64,000 nucleotides of DNA from an uncultured Lachnospiraceae bacterium (GTDB lineage: Bacteria > Bacillota > Clostridia > Lachnospirales > Lachnospiraceae): assembly GCA_902798585.1 (NCBI GenBank), contig CADBXF010000018.1:1-64000 (forward strand), in the 5' to 3' direction. The notes under the pieces were generated by a model. That model was not told the origin of the DNA. It worked only from the letters and a program-made list of their open reading frames with translations, and made no database searches. Position numbers and translations under genes: made by a program. Below, in pieces: positions 25,428 to 33,393 of this stretch (position 1 is the stretch's first letter; each line of letters starts with the position of its first letter).

Positions 25428-26801
25428 GCAACGACGAAAAATAGCTATAACGCGACTTCCCCGTCGGGTATTCGGTCGGAATATAGGCTGCTGTCGGGTA
25501 TAGGTTGTTGAGACGCAGTTGTTCCTCCGTGAGGACCATCGGAATGTAAGTGTATTCCCAGCGCTCGGAACGCTTAAAGCCGTTTTTCCAGTTACCCGGT
25601 GTTACTGCCTTGATGCAGTTTCCGTTTTCATCGCAGGTGAAGTCGGTAACAGAGGCGTACCAGCCGGTAATGGTTTCCCGGAGAGGATGCCCCTGCTCGT
25701 CAAGTTCGCGTAAGTAATAAACCTCTTCGCCATCATCTTCATTGATAAAAGCGCTGCCTTTCAATAAGTCACCGTCGGAAGCATAGTCCTTTTTCGATGT
25801 TACAAGATATGTTCCGTCGGAATCATACTGTCTGGCGATATCCGTATACCCGCCGTCGGGGTTCATGATGCGGGTATATTCTGTGACAGTGTCTATTGTA
25901 TTGTTGTCTCCGTAAACATAACGGGTCTGTTTGGTCATCCGTCCGTCGGCGTTGAATTCGTCACAGTACCACGTGGGACTGCCGGCATACCAGGAATACC
26001 TGTGCACATAAGAACCGTCCGGATGGTATCGGTATTCCTGCTCCTGCCTCATTTTATTATCCGGATGGGACAGGACATATTCGGCAGTCAGCCGGTTAAG
26101 GAAATCATAGACCTGTTTTTCCGTGGTAATCCAGCGCTTCGAATCAGCACTGTACTCCTGAGTCGTCAGGGTGTTCGACAAATGGTCATAGACGCTACGG
26201 CGAATGATACGGTTGTCCTTTGTAATGGTGAACTCACAGATTGCGTTTTCGACGGTATCTGTCAGATAACGATAAGTGTATTCCAGATACGGGGTCCAAT
26301 TGTCATTCTCGTCTTTAGCATAATCGATATCCCGAATGGTCCTGCCCATGAAATCATAGACGATCAGATCTCTGTCGCAGCGAATCATATCGGATGAGCT
26401 TTGTTTTGCCGATGATGTTGTGATTACCGTCATGGTTTGCGTCGCTTCATCGTAGAGATACTCCCTGGTTTTGCGGGAGCGTTCCCTGTCGTTTCGGTAC
26501 GAGACACTCTCAATACAGCGTCCGAGTTCATCGTAGGAGAAGGTGTCTCGAAATATTCCGCGGGACTGCGTTCCGCGGAATGAGCTGTCGGTGTAATCGT
26601 CCGAATACGATTCCTCGTTAATATAAACGGCCTCCGAAAGCAGCCACACGGTTACGGTTTTTGGCGGACCGGCAGGTTCCGTCGGAGCATTCTCCGGCGA
26701 TGGTTTTTGTCGCTCAGTTTCGTGACAATCAGAGCAATCACTGCGACCGAAAGCACAAACAGTACGCCGCAGATTATCCATTTTGCCTTCCGATGATTCA
26801 T
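25423..26801 (-). CDS. membrane-anchored YD-repeat protein with a frameshift near the N-terminus
   Basis: The main - strand frame codes ~430 residues of repeated YDxxGR / YD-type motifs (YDELGRCIESV, YDFMGRTIRDI, YDFLNRLTAEY), as in RHS/YD-repeat surface proteins. Its own upstream part is Cys- and Arg-rich nonsense. In another frame, ATG 26801 starts MNHRKAKWIICGVLFVLSV and a membrane helix, then runs out of frame at a run of five A (26704-26708 on the + strand). Adding one A joins helix (LSDKK) and repeat frame (PSPENAP). AGAAGGGG precedes the ATG. So this is a natural frameshift, a phase-variable tract, or a sequencing error. The product would be exposed outside the membrane; partners unknown. 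Confidence 0.75.
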
Positions 26802-26977
26802 GCTTTCGCCCCTTCTCCCTCAAAATGCGGCTCCGCAGTACCCATTGGAGCAATGATAGGTATTATGGATATTGTAATACAGCGGATAAAGCGCTGTCAA
26901 TATGATTGAAACAACGGAGCCGGCCGTGGGTTTCTGCAGCCTGTCAGGAAAACGCCGATCGGAACAGAAGGCATTTC

Positions 26978-27006
26978 TTGACAGGAGAAGTCCGGCGCGA
27001 TAGAAT
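26978..27006 (+). promoter_or_regulatory. strong sigma-A type promoter
   Basis: TTGACA (26978-26983), exactly 17 bases, then TAGAAT (27001-27006). It is oriented toward the CD3324-type gene, 240 bases away, which implies a long 5' leader. Confidence 0.78.
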
Positions 27007-27078
27007 GTGAGTACAGGTGTGAATCCGGAACAAGTACGGTTTCGGAAACGACACCCGGAGAAAGGAGGACGGAGTACA

Positions 27079-27108
27079 ATGATTTTGAAAAGAGGTGTTC
27101 GCCTTTAG
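27079..27108 (+). CDS. possible nine-residue leader peptide
   Basis: AAAGGAGG (27061-27068) and GGAG (27071) precede ATG 27079, which reads MILKRGVRL and stops at TAG. The stop lies in the loop of a hairpin, CGCCTTT (27100-27106) with AAAGGCG (27109-27115). A translated short peptide ending in a hairpin is the layout of translational or transcriptional attenuators. It is short and could be chance, but the ribosome site is stronger than that of many full genes here. Confidence 0.4.
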   Translation: MILKRGVRL

Positions 27109-27245
27109 AAAGGCGATTGTTTCGAGAGGCAGCAGCAATCACATAACCGTTTAGTTTTTCTGCTCTTTGCACATGCAGTAAACATGCAGTCCCGGACTGT
27201 CGGGACACATGGGAAGCAAAAGGAACGAAAAGGAGCAGATTTACC

Positions 27246-27506
27246 ATGGGTTATACGAATGCCGGCGTTGTGTTGCCGGATGCTTTGATCCGGGAGATTC
27301 AACGGTATGTAAACGGGATAAGCCTGTATATTCCGCAGGTTAAGCGGAAGAAAGCCGAGTTGAATCCATACAGATGCGAAATCAGGGACAGAAACCGGGA
27401 GATATACCGGTCGTTCCTTGAGGGGAACAGTGTGTCGGAACTTTCCGGGCGGTTCTTCCTCTCCGAGAAAAGCATTTACCGAATTGTGAGCCAAATGAAA
27501 CGATGA
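27246..27506 (+). CDS. CD3324-family HTH protein (Mor-like)
   Basis: An 86-residue probable DNA-binding protein. It starts GYTNAGVVLPDALIREIQRY, the pattern of the CD3324 family, and ends with a helix-turn-helix (SVSELSGRFFLSEKSIYRIVSQ) like that of Mor-type activators. Target unknown; regulation of a neighbouring or phage-like gene is possible. ATG 27246 follows AAAGGAG. The gene has its own promoter, long leader and terminator, so it stands alone. Confidence 0.82.
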   Translation: MGYTNAGVVLPDALIREIQRYVNGISLYIPQVKRKKAELNPYRCEIRDRNREIYRSFLEGNSVSELSGRFFLSEKSIYRIVSQMKR

Positions 27507-27511
27507 TTACA

Positions 27512-27549
27512 ATGGGAGAGGTGCCCGGCATCTCTCTCATTTCTTTTTT
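27512..27549 (+). terminator. rho-independent terminator
   Basis: ATGGGAGAGGTGCC pairs with GGCATCTCTCTCAT with two G-U pairs and a very small loop, followed by TTTCTTTTTT. It ends the CD3324-type gene. Confidence 0.78.
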
Positions 27550-27564
27550 GACTGAAACATGAGA

Positions 27565-27594
27565 ATGACTTTTGCGTTATTCGTGTGATAGAAT
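27565..27594 (+). promoter_or_regulatory. promoter of the GNAT gene at 27697
   Basis: ATGACT (27565-27570), 18 bases, then TGATAGAAT, an extended -10 (TAGAAT at 27589-27594). It follows a terminator, which supports a new transcript. Confidence 0.5.
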
Positions 27595-27696
27595 GTGATC
27601 AGGCAGAATCGGCTGCCGCGGAAAACCGTGATACGGACTGTGTGTGGGAAACAAAACCATGACAGAGAGAAGTGAAACAGAATCGGAGGTCGGAAA

Positions 27697-28221
27697 ATGA
27701 AGGTGTTTTTTGAGACGGAGCGTCTTCTGGTCAGGGAACTGGAGCCGGAGGATGCGGAACAATTGTTTGCAAATCATGCGGAAGAAAAGGTGAAGAAGTG
27801 GTTTCCGAATGAATGCTACGCGGATTTGAATGAAGCGAAGGAGGCGATACAGTTCTTCCGGGACTGTGTGGAGGGGAATCATCTGCCGTTCGTCCTCGCT
27901 ATCCAGCTCAGGGAGACCGGCGAGCTGATCGGCGATACGGGCGTGAGTGAAGTGGAGGGAGAGCCGGACGCGGTGGAGATCGGGTATCAGATCTGCGACC
28001 GATACAGCGGCAGAGGGCTTGCAACCGAGGCGCTTGGGGCGATGACGGAATTTGCCTTCAATCGATTCAACGCGAATGTCAGCTACGGGCGTGTTGTCCA
28101 CGGAAACGGAGCGTCCGCAAGGGTGCTCGAGAAGGGCGGATATACCTTTGTGCGGGAGGAATCCGGCGCCGAGGATGATCCCTACGGCAACGGGATGCTG
28201 GTGTTTGTCTGCAGGAAATAG
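27697..28221 (+). CDS. GNAT acetyltransferase, RimJ/RimL type
   Basis: A 174-residue N-acetyltransferase. It starts VFFETERLLVRELEPEDAEQ, has the acetyl-CoA loop CDRYSGRGLATEALGAM and closing NGASARVLEKGGYTFVRE. ATG 27697 follows GGAGG. It has its own promoter (27565) and terminator (28289), so it is a self-contained unit of the accessory array. Confidence 0.9.
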   Translation: MKVFFETERLLVRELEPEDAEQLFANHAEEKVKKWFPNECYADLNEAKEAIQFFRDCVEGNHLPFVLAIQLRETGELIGDTGVSEVEGEPDAVEIGYQICDRYSGRGLATEALGAMTEFAFNRFNANVSYGRVVHGNGASARVLEKGGYTFVREESGAEDDPYGNGMLVFVCRK

Positions 28222-28288
28222 TTCTCTCCGACAAACGGGACAGGACATGGAGCGGTTGAGTTTAATTTTACGGCTTTGAAAAAGCGGA

Positions 28289-28332
28289 GACGGCTGCAAA
28301 CGGTTACCGGGGCAGCCGTCTTCGGGTTTTTT
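28289..28332 (+). terminator. rho-independent terminator
   Basis: GACGGCTGC (28289-28297) pairs perfectly with GCAGCCGTC (28312-28320), followed by a run of six T after cttcggg. Directly followed by the twin promoter. Confidence 0.85.
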
Positions 28333-28334
28333 AA

Positions 28335-28363
28335 GTGACAAGAAGGCTTTCGTGTGGTACAAT
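28335..28363 (+). promoter_or_regulatory. promoter of the nucleotidyltransferase-HIT gene (twin of 14122)
   Basis: GTGACA (28335-28340), 17 bases, then TACAAT (28358-28363) preceded by TGTGG and followed by TACACAAAT. The whole block matches that at 14122, including the terminator just upstream. Confidence 0.75.
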
Positions 28364-28403
28364 TACACAAATCAACGCAGTTCGCAAGAGGTGAGGGGAG
28401 CCA

Positions 28404-29462
28404 ATGCTGAATCAGGAGAAATTTATCCGGTATATAGCTGAATTTGCCGCGGAAAATGAGGTCCACATCAGGCTCGGCGGTTCGTTTCAAAACGGAACCG
28501 CATCGCGCTACTCCGATGTGGATATCAGTGTCGCGGGCGATGCGGAGCAAGTGAAACGATTGATCTGCGGTTACGGGCGTCCCGTGTTTCTCTCGCACAC
28601 AACCAACCCGATGGGAATCCTCATCGTAATCTATGAGGACGGCGTCCAGGTTGACCTGGAGGTGGTAACGGATGTCGCTGCCACAGGGGCGGGATATTTC
28701 CACAGCGACGATATCGGAAACGCTGAATTTGCGAGAAATGAAATCGTTTTCCGGGAACTGGTTCCGAGGGATGACGAGCCGTATCAAATCTCCCGATTGT
28801 TTCATCGCAGCCTGATTAAGTACCTCTCCGGCAAGGAGGATGCCGGTGTATCGGTTGCCAACGAGATTGTTGCGTTTCTGAAATCCGGAGATAAGGTTGC
28901 AAAGGAAACCTACAGGGACGGGATGAGAAAACTTTTGGATTTGTTTTCCGCGGAATATCCCATGGAGAAGGAGTACGAGGGGCTCCTTCGGAAAATGCTC
29001 GGATGCGACTGGTGCGGCATTCCCGAATCCGAGCGCAAATACCTTCTGGCGGAAAGCGATTGCTGGGAGGTGTTTCTTGCCGATGAACAGGATTATGTCG
29101 GGCGATGTGTTTTGGTGCTGCGCAGGCACTGTGAAAGCCTGTCCGCGCTCACCGAAGCGGAGTGGATGGAGCTGCACCGCTTCGTAAAAAGAATTGAGAG
29201 CTGCGTAAAGGCAGTCTTCGGGGCTGAGATGTGCAATTGGAGCTGCCTGATGAACAGCTTTTATAAGAGCTCAGATCCGAATCCGCATGTTCACATTCAT
29301 GTCCGGCCGCGGTATAAAACGCCTGTGACAATCAACGGGCATATGTACGCGGATGCCGACTTCGGCCGCCACTATTCGCTCCGGCAAAACAACATGGTTT
29401 CCGGCGAGGATATGCAGGTCATTTTCCGGAAAATGAAGCGCTGGTTTGATTGCGAACAGTAA
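28404..29462 (+). CDS. nucleotidyltransferase fused to HIT-family hydrolase
   Basis: A 352-residue fusion. Residues ~1-185 are a minimal nucleotidyltransferase: G26-S27 and S37-D38-V39-D40 (pattern GS...GT...SDVD) with a third carboxylate at D84 (QVDLEV). Residues ~212-345 are a HIT domain: FLADEQDYVGRCVLVLRRH and the triad H295-V-H297-I-H299 in PNPHVHIHVRPR. The first half should transfer a nucleotide to a small molecule or protein; HIT proteins remove nucleotidyl groups or split dinucleoside polyphosphates. ATG 28404 follows GAGGGGAG. It has its own promoter. Joined in one chain, the halves may make and unmake the same adduct; this is inference. Confidence 0.88.
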   Translation: MLNQEKFIRYIAEFAAENEVHIRLGGSFQNGTASRYSDVDISVAGDAEQVKRLICGYGRPVFLSHTTNPMGILIVIYEDGVQVDLEVVTDVAATGAGYFHSDDIGNAEFARNEIVFRELVPRDDEPYQISRLFHRSLIKYLSGKEDAGVSVANEIVAFLKSGDKVAKETYRDGMRKLLDLFSAEYPMEKEYEGLLRKMLGCDWCGIPESERKYLLAESDCWEVFLADEQDYVGRCVLVLRRHCESLSALTEAEWMELHRFVKRIESCVKAVFGAEMCNWSCLMNSFYKSSDPNPHVHIHVRPRYKTPVTINGHMYADADFGRHYSLRQNNMVSGEDMQVIFRKMKRWFDCEQ

Positions 29463-29509
29463 AAGAATATCGGGACATCGGTCACGGAAGGAACCGGGAG
29501 GGGGAACAC

Positions 29510-30247
29510 ATGCGTTTACAGGCAGTAAAGAAGATTTTGAGTTCGTTGGGGCTGTTTCTGGTTTTGACTTTGAGCGTTCTTTACGGCGCGAAGTATATCC
29601 TGGACAATGTATACGAGCCGGCCGAGAAGGATTCGCTGACGCTCATGCGGGAGAACGATGCTGTTCGCGAGGAGTCGCGGAAACTGGACCCGGAGGAGGG
29701 CAGAATCGTGCTTACCGATGAGGTTCTTGCGTCGGAGTATCGTTTCACCTACGAGAGCAACCGTGCGGGAAGAAATTCAACGAAAACCGCTGTCTACCTG
29801 GGGGCAGGGTTCTTTCTTGTGGTATTTGTATTCAGCTTTGTCAGCGTTTATTTAGCTTCGCATTATTCGCTCAGGAAGTCGTGTTCTCTGTTGATTCCGA
29901 TTATTCTGATTGTCGGCGGACTCTGGTTTCTGGAGCGGAAAGAGGTGTTTAAGGATCCGCCGAAGCCCGAGGAGGTCTCGTATCGGGTGGAGTCCGTGGA
30001 AATCACGCGGAAGCGCTGGGAGAATGTGGACTACCGCGACGATGACGGGCATGTCACATCGACCTCACAGCAGTATTATGTCTACTATAAAGACGCGAAC
30101 GGTGTCGAGCACGAGTATTCGGTAAGCGAGTCGCGATACGGGGAAATCTCCGAACACGGACTGTTTTATCTGGCCTCCGCCGTAGCGGACGACGAGGTAA
30201 TTCCGTTCATGCTTTATGAGGTGGACAAATATAAGTTGGGGAAGTAG
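29510..30247 (+). CDS. membrane protein with three helices, unknown function
   Basis: A 245-residue protein. Hydrophobic helices lie at ~8-28, ~94-115 and ~122-140; the C-terminal ~100 residues form a soluble domain (VESVEITRKRW, QQYYVYYKDANGVEHEYSVSE) resembling the beta-rich part of DUF3592-like proteins. I do not assign a function. ATG 29510 has GGGAGGGGG upstream. It starts 47 bases after the nucleotidyltransferase-HIT gene and may be on the same transcript. Confidence 0.72.
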   Translation: MRLQAVKKILSSLGLFLVLTLSVLYGAKYILDNVYEPAEKDSLTLMRENDAVREESRKLDPEEGRIVLTDEVLASEYRFTYESNRAGRNSTKTAVYLGAGFFLVVFVFSFVSVYLASHYSLRKSCSLLIPIILIVGGLWFLERKEVFKDPPKPEEVSYRVESVEITRKRWENVDYRDDDGHVTSTSQQYYVYYKDANGVEHEYSVSESRYGEISEHGLFYLASAVADDEVIPFMLYEVDKYKLGK

Positions 30248-30263
30248 GCGGGAGTTTTTGAAA

Positions 30264-31475
30264 ATGACAGATTTCACAACAATGACAGCCTGCGGCGAGT
30301 GCTGCATCGGCTGTGCGAAGAAAGAAAGCGGGATGTGTCCCGGCTGCATCGAGGCGGAGGGAAAAGTCCCGGAATGGGCGGAGTCCGGAGTCTGCAGAAT
30401 CTATGCCTGCTGCGCGGAACATAACACGCGGTATTGCTTTTTGTGCGAGAATTTTCCGTGCGGGGAGCTTCCGAAGATGATGCCCTGGAAAACGGATGTC
30501 GAGGAGCATTTTTCGGAGCTGCGGGAGGAGTATCGGAATCAGCGGATATCGTCCGAATCGGATGTAACGAGCCGCCTCGAAAGAGTTTTGGCGCACTGGG
30601 ATTTGGAGGCCCCAGGGATCGGAGAGCAGTTCAACAAAGATTCCGGAAGATTGATCTATAAAGTGACCGCAAAATCGGGCGGATATCTGCTGAAGGGGCT
30701 CCCGAGCGGCACGCCGGAGGCCGTGATTCAGGGAAATGTGCAGGCGCATCTTTTTCTGGGAAATGAGCATGGCCTGGCGCCCGTACTGTATCCGACGAAG
30801 AGCGGTGACCGGTATGTCAACGACATGGGCTATCGGTTTTACCTGATGGAATTTATCGCCGGTCGGCAGATGGAGGAGACGCCGGAGGACGAGTATAAGC
30901 TCGGGCAGGCGACACGGAAAATGCACCTGCTGCAGGGATACAATGTAAAGTCTCCCCTGACGCAGAGCAAGGCGCGATATTACACCTGGTTTCGAAACCA
31001 TGCGTTTGTGAAGGAATTTGACGGGATTCTGGATGCAATCCCGAATTTTGAAGAGCTGGATCAGTGTTTTGTCCACACGGATATCGGGCCGCATAATGCC
31101 ATGGTTCGGACAAACGGAGAGGCCGTTTTCATCGATCTGGATGACTCCGGAATCGGAAGCCGGTATCTGGATTTGGGCTGGCCGTTCATCATGCAGTTCG
31201 TTGATTTTAACCATGAGACGGAGGAGATGCGGTACCGGTTCGATCTGGCGGAAGCGTTTCTTCGCGGATATTACGGCGGGGAGGGCATTTCCCGGGAGGA
31301 ATATGATCTGGTGTTTCAGGGAGCCGTGCAGATGCACATTTCCTACATGCAGAATTACGGCCCGTATGCGGTGGATTCGCTTTGGAAAATACTTCGCTTC
31401 GGAATGGAACAGAAGGAAGCGCTGTGGGAGATGATTCGGAAGAAGGAAAAAACGGATGAGGGGGGATGCAGATGA
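30264..31475 (+). CDS. DUF3795-type Cys-rich domain fused to APH-family kinase
   Basis: A 403-residue fusion. Residues ~8-75 contain CGECCIGCAKK, CPGC, CRIYACC and FLCENFPC, a Cys pattern like DUF3795, probably binding metal or an Fe-S cluster. Residues ~110-390 are a small-molecule kinase: GGYLLKGL holds the ATP Lys, CFVHTDIGPHNAM is the catalytic loop (HxD...N), and VFIDLDDSGIGSRYLDLGW the metal motif. ATG 30264 follows GGCGGGAG; an in-frame TTG six bases earlier is possible. The stop overlaps the start of the broken cytidine deaminase. Confidence 0.8.
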   Translation: MTDFTTMTACGECCIGCAKKESGMCPGCIEAEGKVPEWAESGVCRIYACCAEHNTRYCFLCENFPCGELPKMMPWKTDVEEHFSELREEYRNQRISSESDVTSRLERVLAHWDLEAPGIGEQFNKDSGRLIYKVTAKSGGYLLKGLPSGTPEAVIQGNVQAHLFLGNEHGLAPVLYPTKSGDRYVNDMGYRFYLMEFIAGRQMEETPEDEYKLGQATRKMHLLQGYNVKSPLTQSKARYYTWFRNHAFVKEFDGILDAIPNFEELDQCFVHTDIGPHNAMVRTNGEAVFIDLDDSGIGSRYLDLGWPFIMQFVDFNHETEEMRYRFDLAEAFLRGYYGGEGISREEYDLVFQGAVQMHISYMQNYGPYAVDSLWKILRFGMEQKEALWEMIRKKEKTDEGGCR

Positions 31476-31685
31476 TGTTGAGCGAAAAGGACCGTGAGCT
31501 GGTCGAGGCAGCGAAAAACATTATCCGGGATAACTATGATGCCGTCAACTGGTGGCATACCGTAGGCGCCGCCCTGCGGAAACTGCAGGCAGATGATGTA
31601 CTGCTATGACAAAAACATCAATGTGATTGTCAGTGAAGACACGAAGGTCAATGTTCTGGAATTGTTGAAATATCCGTGCGACTGA
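31475..31685 (+). pseudogene. cdd: cytidine deaminase with internal deletion
   Basis: The frame starts MLSEKDRELVEAAKNIIRDN and reads NWWHTVGAALR, the first part of a short cytidine deaminase. It then shifts: another frame continues CCC TGC GGA AAC TGC as PCGNCRQMMY and VIVSEDTKVNVLEL to TGA at 31683. The central part with the H/C-A-E zinc and catalytic motif is missing. The join falls in CCCTGCGG, which would occur both after GAAL and in PCGN, so a microhomology deletion of roughly 50 codons is likely. The product cannot be active. The start (31472 or 31475) overlaps the upstream kinase stop. Confidence 0.82.
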
Positions 31686-31727
31686 CAGTCGGAAACATTG
31701 ACGATAAAGAGGTTCACGGAGGCGGAG

Positions 31728-32729
31728 ATGATTAAGTATCTGTTTTTTGATCTGGGCTCGACGCTGATTGACGAGAGCGAGTGCATAGAATACAGAATTC
31801 AAAACCTTCTGCAGCAACCGAATGCGCCTGCGCGTGAGGTCTTGGAAAGGCGGATGGTTGAGCTGGCGTCGCAAAATCGGCTTCCGTACAAAGACGCTGC
31901 GAAAGAATACGGACTGGAGACGATAAAGTGGCCGAAGCATCTGGAGCGGGTCTATGAAGGAATACCGGAAATGCTGGCAAAACTGAAGCCGCGATACGGG
32001 CTTGGAGTAATCGCAAACCAGAGCCTCGGAACCGAACAGCGGCTGAAGGAATACGGCATTCGCGATTATTTCGACATAATCATATCCTCGGCCGAAGCGG
32101 GAGTGGAAAAGCCCGATCCCGAGATTTTCCGACTCGCGCTCGAAAAAGCCGGCTGCGCTCCGGGAGAAGCAATCATGATCGGGGACCGGCTGGACAATGA
32201 TATCGAACCTGCGGCAGAGCTCGGAATGCATACAATTTGGGTTAAGCAGGGAGCATTTGCCTACGGAGATGTAAGCCTGATCGGGCACAAACCGGAATAT
32301 ACGGTTGACAGCGTGGGCGAGGTGCTGACGATTTCGGATGAGCTGGAATCAATCCGTCGCGAAAAGACGGCGCAGATGGAAGAAACTGCCCTTCTTCGCG
32401 AGGAGATAAGGAAGAATCACAAGCTGCGCTTTCTGTTCTTTGAGCTGACGCTTCGGTGCAATGAAAACTGTATTCATTGCGGCAGCCGTTGCGGGGAAGC
32501 GCTCGGTGAGGAGCTTCCGACAGAGGTGTTTATCGGAATCCTTGATAAAGTCGCGAAGGATTTTGCGGGAAGTCTTCCGATGCTCAACATTACCGGAGGG
32601 GAACCGCTTCTTCGCCTGGGGAATGACGAGCAACGGCACTTTGATTTCAAAAGATGTGGCACGAAAACTGAAGGAAGCCGGGATGGCGACCGTCTCAATC
32701 AGTTTGGACGGAACAAAGGAATACCATGA
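31728..32729 (+). CDS. HAD hydrolase read through into a radical-SAM N-terminus
   Basis: A 333-residue open frame. Residues 1-~205 are a complete-looking HAD phosphatase: FDLGSTLID (motif I; the second Asp is Ser-shifted), VIANQS (motif II), GVEKPDPEIF (motif III Lys) and MIGDRLDNDI (motif IV). Without a stop, it runs through SDELESIRREKTAQ into MEETALLREEIRKNHKLR and the radical-SAM start (CNENCIHC), then goes out of frame and ends at 32729. ATG 31728 follows GGAGGCGGAG. The chimera probably arose when the HAD stop was lost. The HAD half may still work. Confidence 0.7.
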   Translation: MIKYLFFDLGSTLIDESECIEYRIQNLLQQPNAPAREVLERRMVELASQNRLPYKDAAKEYGLETIKWPKHLERVYEGIPEMLAKLKPRYGLGVIANQSLGTEQRLKEYGIRDYFDIIISSAEAGVEKPDPEIFRLALEKAGCAPGEAIMIGDRLDNDIEPAAELGMHTIWVKQGAFAYGDVSLIGHKPEYTVDSVGEVLTISDELESIRREKTAQMEETALLREEIRKNHKLRFLFFELTLRCNENCIHCGSRCGEALGEELPTEVFIGILDKVAKDFAGSLPMLNITGGEPLLRLGNDEQRHFDFKRCGTKTEGSRDGDRLNQFGRNKGIP

Positions 32730-33366
32730 ATGGTTCCGAAGGTCCGCGGGATCCTTCGAAAGAACCGTGGAGGGCCTTCGAAATCTGATGGAGCAGGGCT
32801 TTGCGGAGGTTCAGGTGACGACCGTAGTGACGCCGCGGAATCTTTCACAGCTTGACGATCTGTTCCGGGTGTTGTGCGAGATTGATGTCGATTCCTGGCG
32901 GCTGGTCGGGATGGAGCCGATCGGAAGAGCGCTGGACTCCCCGGAATTGCTGTTGAGCAGGGAGGAGCAGCTGAGGCTTCTGCGGTATATCCGCGACAAA
33001 CGGGAAGAGGGTTATCCGGTAACATATGCCTGCAGCCACTGGCTCGGCTATGAGTACGAGCGCGAAGTACGGGATTGGTATTTTCTGTGTCAGGCCGGCA
33101 CGCGGATTGCGAGCATTATGGCAAACGGTGACATCGGCGCCTGCCCAGACATTGAACGCAGGCCGGAAACGATTCAGGGAAATGTGCTGACAGACGATTT
33201 TACGGATGTGTGGAACAACCGGTTTCGGATTTTCCGGACGCCGCTTTCGACCCGTTGCGAAGAGTGCGGCAAATGCCCGGACGAGCAGTTCTGTAAGGGC
33301 GGTTCCGCGCATACCTGGGACTATTCGCTGGACAGACAGCGCATTTGTTTTCGGCGGGATTGGTAG
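32376..33366 (+). pseudogene. radical SAM/SPASM protein gene with internal deletion and frameshift
   Basis: The first part reads FFELTLRCNENCIHCGSRCG with the Cx3Cx2C cluster motif and NITGGEPLLR. The frame then changes near 32613: the next frame reads WGMTSNGTLISKDVA, SISLDGTKEYHEW and a SPASM region (CQAGTRIASIMANGDIGACP, CEECGKCPDEQFC) to TAG 33366. About 15 residues usual between GGEPLL and SNGT are missing. The join CTTCGCC would fit both LLR-P and F-A-W, so a 7-base microhomology deletion is likely. There is no ribosome site before ATG 32376. Intact relatives modify peptides. Confidence 0.8.
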
Positions 33367-33393
33367 AGAGACAACAGACAGGAGGGGTGTGCT

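Larger units (their letters stand above)
26802..27245. other. long intergenic region and leader before the CD3324-type gene
   Basis: The 444 bases hold a strong + promoter (26978), a possible nine-codon leader peptide with a hairpin (27079-27115), and a second hairpin GTCCCG...CGGGAC (27189-27206). ACATGCAGT occurs twice in direct order near 27172 and 27183. There is no larger gene. The first ~170 bases would hold the promoter of the divergent YD-repeat gene, which I cannot place. Confidence 0.55.
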
